Assembly (NCBI RefSeq): GCF_021151785.1
Contig: NZ_JAGKWP010000055.1
Location: forward strand, 1-15,735
DNA length: 15,735 bases
Source: Flavobacterium sp.
GTDB taxonomy: Bacteria; Bacteroidota; Bacteroidia; Flavobacteriales; Flavobacteriaceae
Reading direction: 5' to 3'
Position 1 is the stretch's first letter, and each line of letters begins with the position of its first letter. The position numbers and the translations under genes were made by a program. Under the pieces are notes generated by a model that saw only the letters and a program-made list of their open reading frames with translations, made no database searches and was not told the DNA's origin. Below, in pieces: positions 1-8,139 of the stretch.

Positions 1-166
1 ATTCAATAATATTCTGTTTTACAAATTAATGTTTTTAATAATTAGGCAATTTAGTACTTTTAAAACTGCTTAAAAATTGAAACTACTAAAGTTGTTTATT
101 TTTATTGTAATCAAATATCAACTTTAAAAGAGAATATGTAAAATTTTAATAAATTTAATTTTATAC
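1..166. other. AT-rich leader region with no gene
   Basis: This stretch before the first gene is extremely AT-rich and holds no convincing coding frame. It contains one perfect 8-bp inverted repeat, TAAAGTTG at 87-94 and CAACTTTA at 119-126, separated by 24 bp, lying 41 bp upstream of the first start codon. It could be an operator or a chance palindrome in AT-rich DNA. No full TAnnTTTG promoter box is present. The closest is TATTTTTA at 97-104, with TTG at 77-79 placed 17 bp upstream. Confidence 0.3.
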
Positions 167-517
167 ATGAATAAAAATAGAGTTTTTAAAATGGCTTTTT
201 CAAGTGTATATCCACATTATGTAGCAAAGGCTGAAAAAAAGAATCGAACAAAGGCAGAAGTGGATCAAATTATAGCTTGGTTAACTGGATATAATGCAAT
301 TCAATTACAAATAATTTTGGATCAAAAAGTCAACTTCGAAACTTTTTTTACTGAAGCACCGAAACTAAACAAAAATGTATCTAAAATAACAGGGGTTATT
401 TGTGGTTATCGAGTGGAAAACATTGAAGATCCTTTAATGCAAAAAATACGTTACTTAGACAAGCTAATTGATGAATTGGCAAAGGGAAAAACCTTAGAAA
501 AAATTTTAAGAACCTAA
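167..517 (+). CDS. DUF2200 family protein
   Basis: A 116-residue cytoplasmic protein with no signal peptide or membrane segment. I recognise the DUF2200 pattern over its full length: an N-terminal segment with [15 protein letters not shown] (about residues 11-25), then [16 protein letters not shown], a central FETFFTEAP, the [11 protein letters not shown] block, and a C-terminal [14 protein letters not shown] helix ending in EKILR. The length matches the family, so the ATG start and the stop look right. No biochemical function is established for this family as far as I know. Its stop lies 30 bp before the next gene on the same strand, so it may be co-transcribed with the TMEM175-like and YjdI-like genes. 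Confidence 0.85.
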   Translation: MNKNRVFKMAFSSVYPHYVAKAEKKNRTKAEVDQIIAWLTGYNAIQLQIILDQKVNFETFFTEAPKLNKNVSKITGVICGYRVENIEDPLMQKIRYLDKLIDELAKGKTLEKILRT

Positions 518-547
518 GTATCATCACTAACAAAAAACAATCTAAAA

Positions 548-1126
548 ATGACCCCCAATCGATTAGAAGCATTTAGTGATGGTGTTTTAGCCATTGTGAT
601 TACCATTATGGTTTTAGAGCTTAAAGTTCCTGAGGGAAATACATTTGAAATTTTAACTCCCTTACTACCTAAGTTTTTATCTTACTTGTTCAGTTTCATA
701 TATGTAGGCATTTATTGGAACAATCACCATCATATGTTTCATGCTATTCAAAAAGTAAACGGAAAGATTCTTTGGGCTAATTTGTTCTTGTTATTTAGTC
801 TATCACTTATACCGTTCACCACAGGTTGGATGGGTGAAAATAATTTTGAATGTCACCCCGTAGCATTGTATGGTATCAATTTATTAGTAACTGCAATTAG
901 TTTCTTAGTTTTAGAAAAATCAGCAATCAAGCATGAAGGAAAAGAAGCAATATTTACAAAAGCTGTTCGCTCTCAAAAAAAGGAATATACTTCCTTGTTC
1001 TTATATATTTCTGGAATAACTCTTTCTTTTTTCTTTCCTATATTAGCCGTTATAATCTATTATATAGTTGCCTTACTCTGGTTTATCCCAGATAAAAGAA
1101 TTGAAAAACAACTTAAAAACATCTAA
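548..1126 (+). CDS. TMEM175-type potassium channel family protein (DUF1211)
   Basis: A 192-residue integral membrane protein. The first helix carries the family signature RLEAFSDG at residues 5-12, followed by the hydrophobic stretch VLAIVITIMVLELKV, which in TMEM175 channels lines the pore. A WNNHHHMFHAI segment follows the second helix, as in bacterial homologues, and about six hydrophobic segments are visible in total, ending near residue 180. Bacterial TMEM175 proteins are potassium-permeable channels assembled from several subunits, with a hydrophobic residue filter instead of the classical TVGYG. That function is family knowledge; here only the fold signature is seen. The stop lies 2 bp before the start of the iron-sulfur gene, suggesting co-expression. 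Confidence 0.85.
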   Translation: MTPNRLEAFSDGVLAIVITIMVLELKVPEGNTFEILTPLLPKFLSYLFSFIYVGIYWNNHHHMFHAIQKVNGKILWANLFLLFSLSLIPFTTGWMGENNFECHPVALYGINLLVTAISFLVLEKSAIKHEGKEAIFTKAVRSQKKEYTSLFLYISGITLSFFFPILAVIIYYIVALLWFIPDKRIEKQLKNI

Positions 1127-1128
1127 TC

Positions 1129-1344
1129 ATGGAAAAAAAAGAATATTCAAATGGTGAAATAACAATAATTTGGCAACCTCAGCTATGTATTCACGCTGGC
1201 ATATGCGCAAAATCACTTCCAAGTGTATATAAACCAAAAGAAAAACCTTGGATAACTCCAGAAAACACCTCTACCGATGAACTAATTCAGCAAATTGAAA
1301 TGTGTCCATCAGGGGCTCTATCCTACAAAAAGAGTAATAATTAA
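1129..1344 (+). CDS. YjdI-like (4Fe-4S) mono-cluster protein
   Basis: A 71-residue protein of the Fer4_19/YjdI family. The cluster-binding pattern is visible as C20-I-H22-A-G-I-C26 near the N-terminus and C59-P-S-G-A-L near the C-terminus. The central segment KPKEKPWITP (about residues 35-44) matches the KPWI motif of E. coli YjdI. The three cysteines, possibly with the histidine, probably ligate one iron-sulfur cluster. The protein is too small to contain a further catalytic domain, so it may be an electron carrier or a sensor; that role is inference. In other bacteria this domain is often next to or fused with a GNAT acetyltransferase, which is absent here. The ATG is 2 bp after the stop of the TMEM175-like gene. 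Confidence 0.85.
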   Translation: MEKKEYSNGEITIIWQPQLCIHAGICAKSLPSVYKPKEKPWITPENTSTDELIQQIEMCPSGALSYKKSNN

Positions 1345-1392
1345 CCAATTATAAAAAATAATAAAAATTTAATTATTATCAAGTATTTTTTA

Positions 1393-1422
1393 TTGTTTAT
1401 CAATAAAATTAAATTATATTTG
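1393..1422 (+). promoter_or_regulatory. Bacteroidetes-type promoter for the DUF2975/Xre pair
   Basis: TTG at 1393-1395 (the -33 element) and TATATTTG at 1415-1422 (the -7 element TAnnTTTG) are separated by 19 bp, within the spacing described for Bacteroidetes sigma-A promoters. The start codon follows 25 bp after the -7 box. This is the best two-part promoter in the window. Confidence 0.7.
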
Positions 1423-1447
1423 TCCAGTAATTTAAATTCTTTTTATT

Positions 1448-1999
1448 ATGGAAATTAAAATTGGAACAAAACAGATTTTGAAAGTACTTTATGTTTTATC
1501 TTGTTTAATTTTTGTCGGGTTATGTATAGATGCCTGCGGTTTTATCTTCAACTCTATTTATTCATATTTTAGACCTATAGGTGCTCAATATTATTGGAAT
1601 CATTTAGATTTTTCAGCTTTGTATGCTTTTGATAAACTGCGTTTTTTAACTACAACATTTTTAACCATTATCGTTCTTGTTTTAAAAGCAATTCTCTTCT
1701 ATTTAATTGTCAAACTATTTTATGATAAAAAAGTAAATTTAGAACATCCTTTCCAGCTCCCTATGCAACAATTCATTTCGTTAAGCGCTTATTTAGCCTT
1801 TGGCATTGGTCTATTTTCTTCATGGGCAACAAACAATTATTATTGGTTAGTATCGCAAAAAATTGCACTTCCTCCAATACTAGAATTAAAAATTGAAGGA
1901 TCGGGCATATGGTTCTTTATGAGTATTTTTTTATTTATAATTGCACAAATTTTTAAAAGAGGTATTGAAATGCAAAACGAAAATGATTTAACTGTCTAA
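1448..1999 (+). CDS. DUF2975 family membrane protein
   Basis: A 183-residue protein with four predicted membrane helices, at about residues 10-32, 62-88, 106-128 and 150-170, and a short charged C-terminal tail. The topology, the length and the fact that a YozG-like Xre regulator follows directly all point to the DUF2975 family. In Firmicutes and Bacteroidetes these two genes are commonly paired. Function is unknown. By analogy with other small membrane-protein plus Xre pairs it may act as a partner that senses an envelope signal, but this is inference. It has its own promoter upstream, and its stop lies 3 bp before the regulator's start, so the two are almost certainly one transcript. Confidence 0.75.
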   Translation: MEIKIGTKQILKVLYVLSCLIFVGLCIDACGFIFNSIYSYFRPIGAQYYWNHLDFSALYAFDKLRFLTTTFLTIIVLVLKAILFYLIVKLFYDKKVNLEHPFQLPMQQFISLSAYLAFGIGLFSSWATNNYYWLVSQKIALPPILELKIEGSGIWFFMSIFLFIIAQIFKRGIEMQNENDLTV

Positions 2000-2002
2000 A
2001 CT

Positions 2003-2215
2003 ATGGCAATAATTGTAAATTTAGATGTAATGATGGCAAAACGTAAGATGTCGTTAAACGAACTATCTGAAAAAGTAGAGGTTACACTTTCTAACTTATC
2101 CATATTGAAAACAGGTAAAGCAAAAGCAATTAGATTTAGTACATTAGAAGCAATTTGCAAAGTTTTAGATTGCCAACCCGGTGATATTTTAGAATTTCAA
2201 CCTGACAATAAATAA
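2003..2215 (+). CDS. YozG-like Cro/C1 (Xre) family transcriptional regulator
   Basis: A 70-residue single-domain DNA-binding protein. The helix-turn-helix covers about residues 16-60: MSLNELSEKVEVTLSNLSIL forms helices 1 to 3, then KTGKAKAIRFSTLEAICKVL, and the family-typical ending DCQPGDILEF. It has no sensor domain, so its activity is probably controlled by the DUF2975 membrane protein encoded just upstream, or it represses its own promoter; both are inference. The N-terminal IIVNLDVMMAKRKMS aligns with YozG-type regulators, which supports the ATG at 2003. Confidence 0.85.
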   Translation: MAIIVNLDVMMAKRKMSLNELSEKVEVTLSNLSILKTGKAKAIRFSTLEAICKVLDCQPGDILEFQPDNK

Positions 2216-2252
2216 TTAAAATAGGAGATTATGTTCCTCTTTTCTTTTTGCT

Positions 2253-2260
2253 TATCTTTG
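2253..2260 (+). promoter_or_regulatory. Promoter -7 box for the hydrolase operon
   Basis: TATCTTTG is a perfect match to the Bacteroidetes -7 consensus TAnnTTTG, 20 bp upstream of the ATG at 2281. No clear TTG lies at the expected -33 distance, so only the -7 element is supported. Confidence 0.6.
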
Positions 2261-2280
2261 TAAGTACTTAATTTCAATTC

Positions 2281-3231
2281 ATGAAAACCTACATTGCAGT
2301 ACTTATTTCAGTATTCTTAACTTTCGAATGGACATTTAGCCAAAATAATAAAACATCCTTTTTAGAAACAGAAGTTTCACTTAAAATAGCAAGTGGCACC
2401 TTGCATGGTACTTTAACCACACCTCTTCAATTCAAAAAAGGTACAGTGGCGCTAATTATTGCGGGGTCAGGACCCACTGATCGAAATGGAAATAACGTGG
2501 CGATGGAAAACAATTCATTAAAAAATTTAGCGCATGATTTAGCTAAAAATGGTATTGCGACATTACGTTATGATAAAAGAGGAATTGCGGCCAGTCAACA
2601 AGCCTTAACAAGAGAAGAAGATTTACGCTTTGAAGATTTAGTTGAAGATGCCAAAGGATGGATTTTCCAATTAAAACAAGATAAAAAATATAAAAAAATT
2701 GTAGTCATTGGTCACAGTGAAGGCTCTTTAATAGGTATGTTAGCTGCCAAAGAAGCTGATCAATTTATATCTTTAGCGGGCGCAGGGAAATCAGCTGATC
2801 TCATTTTAAAAGAGCAACTTAACAACCAACCACAAATGTTAAAAGACATTGCTTTTCCTATTTTAGACAGCTTAAAAGTAGGTAAAACAGTAGATAAGAT
2901 AAACCCTTTACTACAATCACTCTTTAGAAAAAGTGTACAACCTTATTTGATTTCATGGTTCAAATATGATCCTGCACAAGAATTAAAAAAACTGAACAAA
3001 CCAACACTACTTATTCAAGGAGATAAAGATGTTCAAGTAAGCGTTGAAGATGCTAAATTATTAGCACAAGCAGTTCCTTCTGCTAAGCTAGTCATTATTA
3101 ACAAAATGAATCATATTTTCAAAGTTATAGAAGGAGATAAAAAAGAAAATATGGCTAGTTATAAAGACCCAAATCTTCCTAATGCAATGCAATTAACCGA
3201 AGAAATAACCGCTTTTATTCAAAAGAAATAA
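2281..3231 (+). CDS. Secreted alpha/beta hydrolase (serine hydrolase, S33-like)
   Basis: A 316-residue protein with an N-terminal signal peptide (about residues 1-20, ending in WTFSQ), so it is exported to the periplasm. The alpha/beta-hydrolase elements are in order: an oxyanion-region motif AGSGPTDRNGN at 61-71, the nucleophile elbow GHSEGS with Ser146, an acid in GDKDV (Asp250, or possibly Asp248), and His278 in the segment KMNH. These form a complete Ser-Asp-His triad. The AGSGPTDRNGN form is typical of bacterial S33-like esterases/peptidases whose substrates are largely unknown. It begins a probable operon with the FUSC and ABC genes: its stop is only 2 bp before the next start. No lipobox is seen. 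Confidence 0.85.
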   Translation: MKTYIAVLISVFLTFEWTFSQNNKTSFLETEVSLKIASGTLHGTLTTPLQFKKGTVALIIAGSGPTDRNGNNVAMENNSLKNLAHDLAKNGIATLRYDKRGIAASQQALTREEDLRFEDLVEDAKGWIFQLKQDKKYKKIVVIGHSEGSLIGMLAAKEADQFISLAGAGKSADLILKEQLNNQPQMLKDIAFPILDSLKVGKTVDKINPLLQSLFRKSVQPYLISWFKYDPAQELKKLNKPTLLIQGDKDVQVSVEDAKLLAQAVPSAKLVIINKMNHIFKVIEGDKKENMASYKDPNLPNAMQLTEEITAFIQKK

Positions 3232-3233
3232 TT

Positions 3234-4316
3234 GTGAAACTTCAAGCAAAAGAAGAATTAAAAAAAGCGTTAGCTATAAAAAAAAGTGAACGCCCATGGC
3301 ATATAGCCTTGTTAGCTTCCTTGTGTGTTGGTTCACCTCTCATATTAGGTTGGTATTTTAACCAATTTACGTTTGGATTCTTGGCCTCAATAAGTGGAAC
3401 AGTTATTCTTTATCTACCATTAAATGCTTCCACAACCATTAGAATGGTGACTTTACTAACCTGCTCTTTCGGCTATATTATCTCTTTTACCGTTGGACTA
3501 TTATTTAGCTTTAATCCATTAATTTCTTCGCTTACATTTGGCCTATTTGCTATTGCCATTCATTGGATTACTCTTAATTATAAACTAAAACCACCCGGTA
3601 ATTTTTTTTTCTTATTTATTGCTTCTTTAGCTTCTTTTCAAGTATTTTCTATTGAAGATATTCCTCAAAAAATTGGCACATTAGCTTTGGGCACCATTTT
3701 CTCTTGCTTATTAGCTTTAACATATTGTTTCTTGGCTCCTAATCCATTTTGGATGAACAAAAAAGCAATATTAAAAGCTATTAGAAAAAATAAAAGAATA
3801 CAACTTCTCGAAGCATTAATACTCGGTATTTTTATGTTTGCCACAACCTATTTAGGCCATATACTAGCTTTTAAAAACCCCTATTGGATTCCTATTTCAT
3901 GCGCTGCTGTAATGCAAGGTGCTACATTAAACCATATATGGCAACGAAGTTTTCAGCGAATTTTGGGAACATTCACTGGCTTAATACTAAGTTGGTTTTT
4001 ATTATCCTATTTAGATAATCTATTGAGCATTTGTTTAGCTATCATAATACTTCAATTTTGTATTGAACTCGTTATAATAAAACAATATGCTTTAGCTGTT
4101 TTTTTTATAACTCCTATGACACTTTTAATGGCAGAAGCTGCAAATCCAAATTTACTCCCAACAGACCAACTCATACAAACTAGAGCTTTAGAAATTACTA
4201 TCGGTAGTATTTTAGGTGCAATTGGCGGTTGGTTTATTCATCAAGAAAAATTAAAACACCAAGCAGCCAAAGGGATACAAAAGGTATCTATTTCTCTAAA
4301 AAAGAAATTAAAATAA
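3234..4316 (+). CDS. FUSC family inner membrane protein (GTG start)
   Basis: A 360-residue multi-pass protein. Hydrophobic segments fall into two sets of six: residues about 22-170, and about 190-335, separated by a basic linker (KKAILKAIRKNKR). The second half carries FUSC_2 hallmarks: NPYWIPISCAAVMQG near 216-230, then QRILGTFTG, and RALEITIGSILGAIGG near the end. FUSC proteins (fusaric acid resistance/aromatic efflux-like) are thought to export aromatic or amphipathic compounds, usually with partners. Here no membrane-fusion protein is adjacent, so the substrate is unknown. The first in-frame ATG lies far inside the first hydrophobic set, so GTG at 3234, two bases after the hydrolase stop, is the likely start and suggests translational coupling. 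Confidence 0.8.
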   Translation: MKLQAKEELKKALAIKKSERPWHIALLASLCVGSPLILGWYFNQFTFGFLASISGTVILYLPLNASTTIRMVTLLTCSFGYIISFTVGLLFSFNPLISSLTFGLFAIAIHWITLNYKLKPPGNFFFLFIASLASFQVFSIEDIPQKIGTLALGTIFSCLLALTYCFLAPNPFWMNKKAILKAIRKNKRIQLLEALILGIFMFATTYLGHILAFKNPYWIPISCAAVMQGATLNHIWQRSFQRILGTFTGLILSWFLLSYLDNLLSICLAIIILQFCIELVIIKQYALAVFFITPMTLLMAEAANPNLLPTDQLIQTRALEITIGSILGAIGGWFIHQEKLKHQAAKGIQKVSISLKKKLK

Positions 4317-4372
4317 TTTGTAACATTTATTTCAACCTCTCGTCCAATAATTTAAACCAAAAAACAAATACA

Positions 4373-5263
4373 TTGGACACAATTTTAAAAATTTCAAACC
4401 TCCATAAAAAATTTAAAAAGGTTCATGCGGTAAATAATGTATCGCTAGAAATAAAAAAAGGAAATGTTTATGGCATCTTAGGACCAAATGGTTCTGGAAA
4501 ATCTACCACATTAGGCATTGTATTAAATGTAGTAAACAAAACATCAGGAGAATTTGAATGGTTCGATGGAAGTCTTTCTACACATGACGCTTTGAAAAAA
4601 GTGGGGGCAATCATTGAGAGACCCAATTTTTATCCGTACATGACCGCAGAAGAAAACTTAAAACTAGTTTGTAAAATTAAAAATATTTCTTTTGATAAAG
4701 TAGATGAAAAACTAGATTTAGTTGGATTATTAGACCGAAAGGATAGTAAATTTCAAACTTTTTCTTTAGGTATGAAACAACGTTTAGCGATTGCTTCAGC
4801 CTTGCTCAATGATCCTGAAATATTAATTTTAGATGAGCCCACGAATGGTCTAGATCCTCAAGGAATTCGTCAAATTAGAGATTTAATTAAGGTAATAGCT
4901 AATCAAGGTACAACCATATTATTAGCTTCACACCTATTAGATGAAGTTGAAAAAGTATGTTCTCATGTCATTGTCCTTAGATATGGTGTAACCTTATATC
5001 AAGGAACCGTGGATGAGATGTTATCTAATGAAGGCTTTTTTGAATTGCAAGCAGATGAAATAGAAACATTAATTGAAGCCGTTTCAAAACTAGAAGAAGT
5101 AGAAAAAATTGAAGTTCAAGATGGCAAAGTATTAGTGTATTTAAAAAGTCCTCTTGAAGCTAAAGAACTTAATAAATACCTATTTAAACATAACATCATT
5201 TTAACTCATTTATTAAAGCGTAAGACAAGTTTGGAAGAACAATTCTTAAAACTAACCAATTAA
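4373..5263 (+). CDS. ABC transporter ATP-binding protein (TTG start)
   Basis: A 296-residue ABC ATPase if translation starts at TTG 4373. Walker A is GPNGSGKST at residues 37-45, the signature is the variant SLGMKQR at 131-137, Walker B is ILILD with catalytic Glu155, and the H-loop His is residue 187. The C-terminal 90 residues form the accessory domain seen in BcrA-like exporters. An ATG at 4229 keeps the frame open but adds 48 residues that overlap the FUSC gene and look unlike any ABC domain. Homology begins at DTILKISNLHKKF right after the TTG, and no other start codon lies nearby. With the permease downstream (10 bp gap) it forms an ABC-2 exporter. It is not GldA-like enough to name. 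Confidence 0.85.
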   Translation: MDTILKISNLHKKFKKVHAVNNVSLEIKKGNVYGILGPNGSGKSTTLGIVLNVVNKTSGEFEWFDGSLSTHDALKKVGAIIERPNFYPYMTAEENLKLVCKIKNISFDKVDEKLDLVGLLDRKDSKFQTFSLGMKQRLAIASALLNDPEILILDEPTNGLDPQGIRQIRDLIKVIANQGTTILLASHLLDEVEKVCSHVIVLRYGVTLYQGTVDEMLSNEGFFELQADEIETLIEAVSKLEEVEKIEVQDGKVLVYLKSPLEAKELNKYLFKHNIILTHLLKRKTSLEEQFLKLTN

Positions 5264-5273
5264 TCTCTTAAAA

Positions 5274-6128
5274 ATGAAACGATTACTAACTATAGAACTT
5301 CAAAAAATTTGGCTAAATAAAGCCAGTCGTATTTTAATTATTATTTATTTCTTATCTCTATTCTTACTGACTAGTATTGCCCTAATCGAATTTGATTTCG
5401 GTTTTTTTAAATTTGAAGCAGCAAAAAGTGGTTTTTTTAATTTCCCCTATATTTGGCATTTTACTACCTATTTTGCTTCTTGGTTTAAACTTTTTTTAGC
5501 CGTTATTATCGTTTCTATGATAGCCAATGAATTTAGTTATGGAACCTTAAAACAAAACTTAATTGATGGAATGTCCAAAAAAGAATTTTTACTTTCAAAA
5601 GTGTATACCATCTTATTATTTTCAGGTATTTCAACTTTATCTGTATTTGGAATAAGTTTAGTACTTGGCTTAAAATATTCCTCTTACACCGAATTAGGCA
5701 TTATTTTTTCGGATATGTCTTATTTGTTTGCTTATTTTTTAAAACATGTAGCTTTCTTTTCTTTTTGTTTATTTTTAGCTTTGTTAATTAAACGTTCAGC
5801 ATTTACATTAGGATTTATATTTGTTTGGTTTTTAGGAGAAAATGTGGGACATGCCATTTTAAAATACAATATTTTAGGATATACCCCAAAAGATAAAGAC
5901 ACTGTAGTTATTGATTGGGTTAAAGACGTTTTACCATTAGAATCAATGTCAAATTTAATTGTAGAACCACTAACTAGACTCAACTTTGTAAAGTCAGTTT
6001 CAAACACAGTAGGTGCGTCATTTGATAAAAACTATCAAGTACAACCTATTTTTGTTGGTATCGTTTTATTTTGGACAATCTTATTTATTTTTATGTCTTA
6101 CTTAACACTTAAAAAAAGAGATTTATAG
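5274..6128 (+). CDS. ABC-2 type transporter permease
   Basis: A 284-residue membrane protein with a cytoplasmic N-terminus (MKRLLTIELQKIWLNK), a first helix at about 18-40, a long loop rich in aromatic residues, and about five more helices, the last near 258-278 followed by LKKRDL. The central NEFSYGTLKQNLIDG segment, about residues 83-97, is the ABC-2 permease coupling region (E-x-x-x-G-T-x-x). It is the membrane partner of the ATPase encoded 10 bp upstream; together they would form a dimeric exporter. The substrate cannot be told from sequence. Flavobacterial pairs of this kind resemble bacitracin/lantibiotic-type transporters, but resistance is not shown here. Its stop lies directly before the -7 box of the next gene. 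Confidence 0.85.
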   Translation: MKRLLTIELQKIWLNKASRILIIIYFLSLFLLTSIALIEFDFGFFKFEAAKSGFFNFPYIWHFTTYFASWFKLFLAVIIVSMIANEFSYGTLKQNLIDGMSKKEFLLSKVYTILLFSGISTLSVFGISLVLGLKYSSYTELGIIFSDMSYLFAYFLKHVAFFSFCLFLALLIKRSAFTLGFIFVWFLGENVGHAILKYNILGYTPKDKDTVVIDWVKDVLPLESMSNLIVEPLTRLNFVKSVSNTVGASFDKNYQVQPIFVGIVLFWTILFIFMSYLTLKKRDL

Positions 6129-6136
6129 TATCTTTG
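6129..6136 (+). promoter_or_regulatory. Promoter -7 box immediately before the T9SS surface protein
   Basis: TATCTTTG, identical to the box at 2253-2260, begins the base after the permease stop codon and ends 8 bp before the ATG at 6145. With transcription starting 5-7 bp downstream of the box, the mRNA would have a leader of only a few bases or none. No TTG is seen at the -33 distance. Confidence 0.55.
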
Positions 6137-6144
6137 CAGATGCT

Positions 6145-8139
6145 ATGAGTAAAACATTATTTCCTTTTTTTCTCTTGTTTTTTGGTTTTGTAAAAAGTCA
6201 AAACATAACGGTAGATGACACTTATACTCCCACGCAATTAGTTCAAGATGTACTAGTTAATAGTGGTTGTATTCAGATTTCAAATGTATCAGTCTCTGGA
6301 GGTAATTTTAGCAATGGAGAAAGTAGTTTTGGCTATTTTAATGCTAATGGAAGTGCCTTACCTTTTGCAGAAGGAGTGCTTTTAACTACAGGAAAATTAA
6401 GTTCTGCTGTTGGTCCAAATTCTAATTTTTCTGATGATGGAACAGGAATGAATTGGACGGGAGATTCTGATTTAAATGCTGCTCTAGGACTATCTAATAC
6501 ATTTAATGCAACTGTACTAGAATTTGATTTTATCTCTAATACTTCTCAAATAAGCTTTGAATATATTTTTGCTTCAGAACAGTATTTATCAAATCCTAGT
6601 CCAAACCAATGTAGCTATACCGATGGATTTGCCTTTTTACTAAAACCTGTAGGAGGAAGTTCTTATCAAAATTTAGCTGTTATTCCAGGTACGACTACCC
6701 CTGTACGCGTTAACACCGTAAGAGGAAATGGTACAATTTGCCCCCCTGCTAATGAAACCTATTTTGATGCTTTTAATACTGGAAATTATCCAACTAGTTT
6801 TGATGGACAAACCAAAATATTAACAGCTGAAGCCGCTGTAACACCTGGAATTTTATATCATATTAAATTAGTGATAGCAGACGAAGGAAATGCTCGTTAT
6901 GATTCAGGAATTTTCTTAAGAGCAGGTAGTTTCATTGCAACTAAAAATCTTGGCCCAAATAGATTAATAGCTACTGGAAATCCCCTTTGCCCAAGTGAAA
7001 TTTTGACCGTGGATGCTACAGAAATTGGAGCAACTAGTTACCAATGGTTTGAAAACGGAATAGCTATTCCTAGTGCTACTAATCCTACCTATACCATTAA
7101 TCACACAGGGGATTTTAGTGTCGACATTACAATCAACGCTAATTGCACATTAACCGGAAGTATCCAGATCGAAGCAGCACCTACATTAAATATCAATCAA
7201 GACCTCTATGTACAATGTGATACGAATTTTGACGGTTTAGATACATTTAATTTGGCAGCTATACAAAACACTCTATTTACAAGCTTACCAACTGGTTTCC
7301 AAATCGCATTTTTTGATTCTCCAACTAGCACAACTCCTTTGGCAACAAATTTCACCACAACAATTCCATATCAGCAAATCATTTATGCCAGAGTCACAAA
7401 CATTCAAAATTGTTATGGAAATATACCTGTTACCTTAAAAGTAAATGTTTTTGATAGAGTATTTACAACAGAATCAGTTAGTTTGTGTAGCGGAAACTCG
7501 ATTACCTTATCTGCTCCATTAGGATATACCGCTTACACCTGGAACACAAGTCCCATTCTGAATACTTCTTCTATTTTAATTACCGCTGCAGGAAGTTATA
7601 CGGTTACTATCACTGACGCAAATGGATGTACTAATACAAAAACTTTTCTTGTAACTTCATCAGAAGCTGCAACTATTATTGAAGTATTAGTCAATGATTT
7701 TGAAGAAAACTTAACCGCTCAAATTCATGTTCAAGGAAATGGAGACTATGAATATGCTTTAGATGGTGGCTTATTTCAAACCAACCCAATTTTTAACCTA
7801 GCTGAACCTGGTGAATATCAAATTACAGTAAATGATCGAAATGGTTGTGGATTAAGTAGTATTTCATTTTTTGCCTTGAGTTATCCAAAGTTTTTCACAC
7901 CTAACGGAGATGGTTTTAATGAACGCTGGCGTATAGAAAATTTGGATAAAAAAGGACTGGAAAATAGTAGAATTTATATCTTTGATCGCTACGGTAAATT
8001 ATTACAACAAATTCTAGCATCTGGCGATGGTTGGAATGGACTTTACAATGGTCAAATGATGCCTTCATCTGATTATTGGTTTGTTATGGAATTAACCAAT
8101 GGCAGAACAGTCAAAGGACATTTTAGTTTAAAACGATGA
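6145..8139 (+). CDS. Surface protein: choice-of-anchor L domain plus T9SS type B sorting domain
   Basis: A 664-residue secreted protein. Residues 1-19 are a signal peptide (hydrophobic FPFFLLFFGFV, then KSQ). Residues about 22-265 match a choice-of-anchor L domain (VLVNSGCIQISNV near the start, later the EFDFISNTSQISFEYIFASEQY segment and the NTVRGNG region). Residues about 270-345 and 450-505 look like Ig/PKD-like beta domains (YQWFENG and YTWNTS motifs). Residues 580-664 form the gliding-motility-associated type B C-terminal domain: FFTPNGDGFNE at 583-593, then IYIFDRYGKLL, GWNG and a final HFSLKR. Type B proteins leave the cell through the type IX system and attach to the surface or are released. 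The role is probably adhesion, which is inference. Its last 4 bp overlap crcB (ATGA). Confidence 0.88.
   Translation: MSKTLFPFFLLFFGFVKSQNITVDDTYTPTQLVQDVLVNSGCIQISNVSVSGGNFSNGESSFGYFNANGSALPFAEGVLLTTGKLSSAVGPNSNFSDDGTGMNWTGDSDLNAALGLSNTFNATVLEFDFISNTSQISFEYIFASEQYLSNPSPNQCSYTDGFAFLLKPVGGSSYQNLAVIPGTTTPVRVNTVRGNGTICPPANETYFDAFNTGNYPTSFDGQTKILTAEAAVTPGILYHIKLVIADEGNARYDSGIFLRAGSFIATKNLGPNRLIATGNPLCPSEILTVDATEIGATSYQWFENGIAIPSATNPTYTINHTGDFSVDITINANCTLTGSIQIEAAPTLNINQDLYVQCDTNFDGLDTFNLAAIQNTLFTSLPTGFQIAFFDSPTSTTPLATNFTTTIPYQQIIYARVTNIQNCYGNIPVTLKVNVFDRVFTTESVSLCSGNSITLSAPLGYTAYTWNTSPILNTSSILITAAGSYTVTITDANGCTNTKTFLVTSSEAATIIEVLVNDFEENLTAQIHVQGNGDYEYALDGGLFQTNPIFNLAEPGEYQITVNDRNGCGLSSISFFALSYPKFFTPNGDGFNERWRIENLDKKGLENSRIYIFDRYGKLLQQILASGDGWNGLYNGQMMPSSDYWFVMELTNGRTVKGHFSLKR

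Noticed and set aside
77..104. Possible promoter TTG-N17-TATTTTTA before the DUF2200 gene
   Set aside because: The -7 box lacks the conserved final G and such near matches are common in AT-rich DNA.
1360..1385. Inverted repeat AATAAT/ATTATT after the iron-sulfur gene as a terminator
   Set aside because: The stem has only A-T pairs and is short, so it is expected by chance in this composition.
2223..2249. Short AGGA/TCCT stem followed by T-rich DNA after the Xre gene as a terminator
   Set aside because: Only four base pairs with an eight-base loop, which is too weak to claim.
4229..4372. N-terminal extension of the ABC ATPase from ATG 4229
   Set aside because: The 48 residues overlap the FUSC gene and do not resemble any part of an ABC protein. 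The TTG at 4373 fits where homology begins.
5732..6007. Minus-strand open frame of 91 codons inside the ABC permease gene
   Set aside because: It is antisense to a clear membrane permease, has low-complexity lysine-rich composition and no domain signal. It is a shadow frame.
4373..6128. Identification of the ABC pair as GldA or GldF of the gliding apparatus
   Set aside because: The sequence looks like a BcrA-type exporter, and no GldG-like gene follows. Closeness to gldI alone is not enough.
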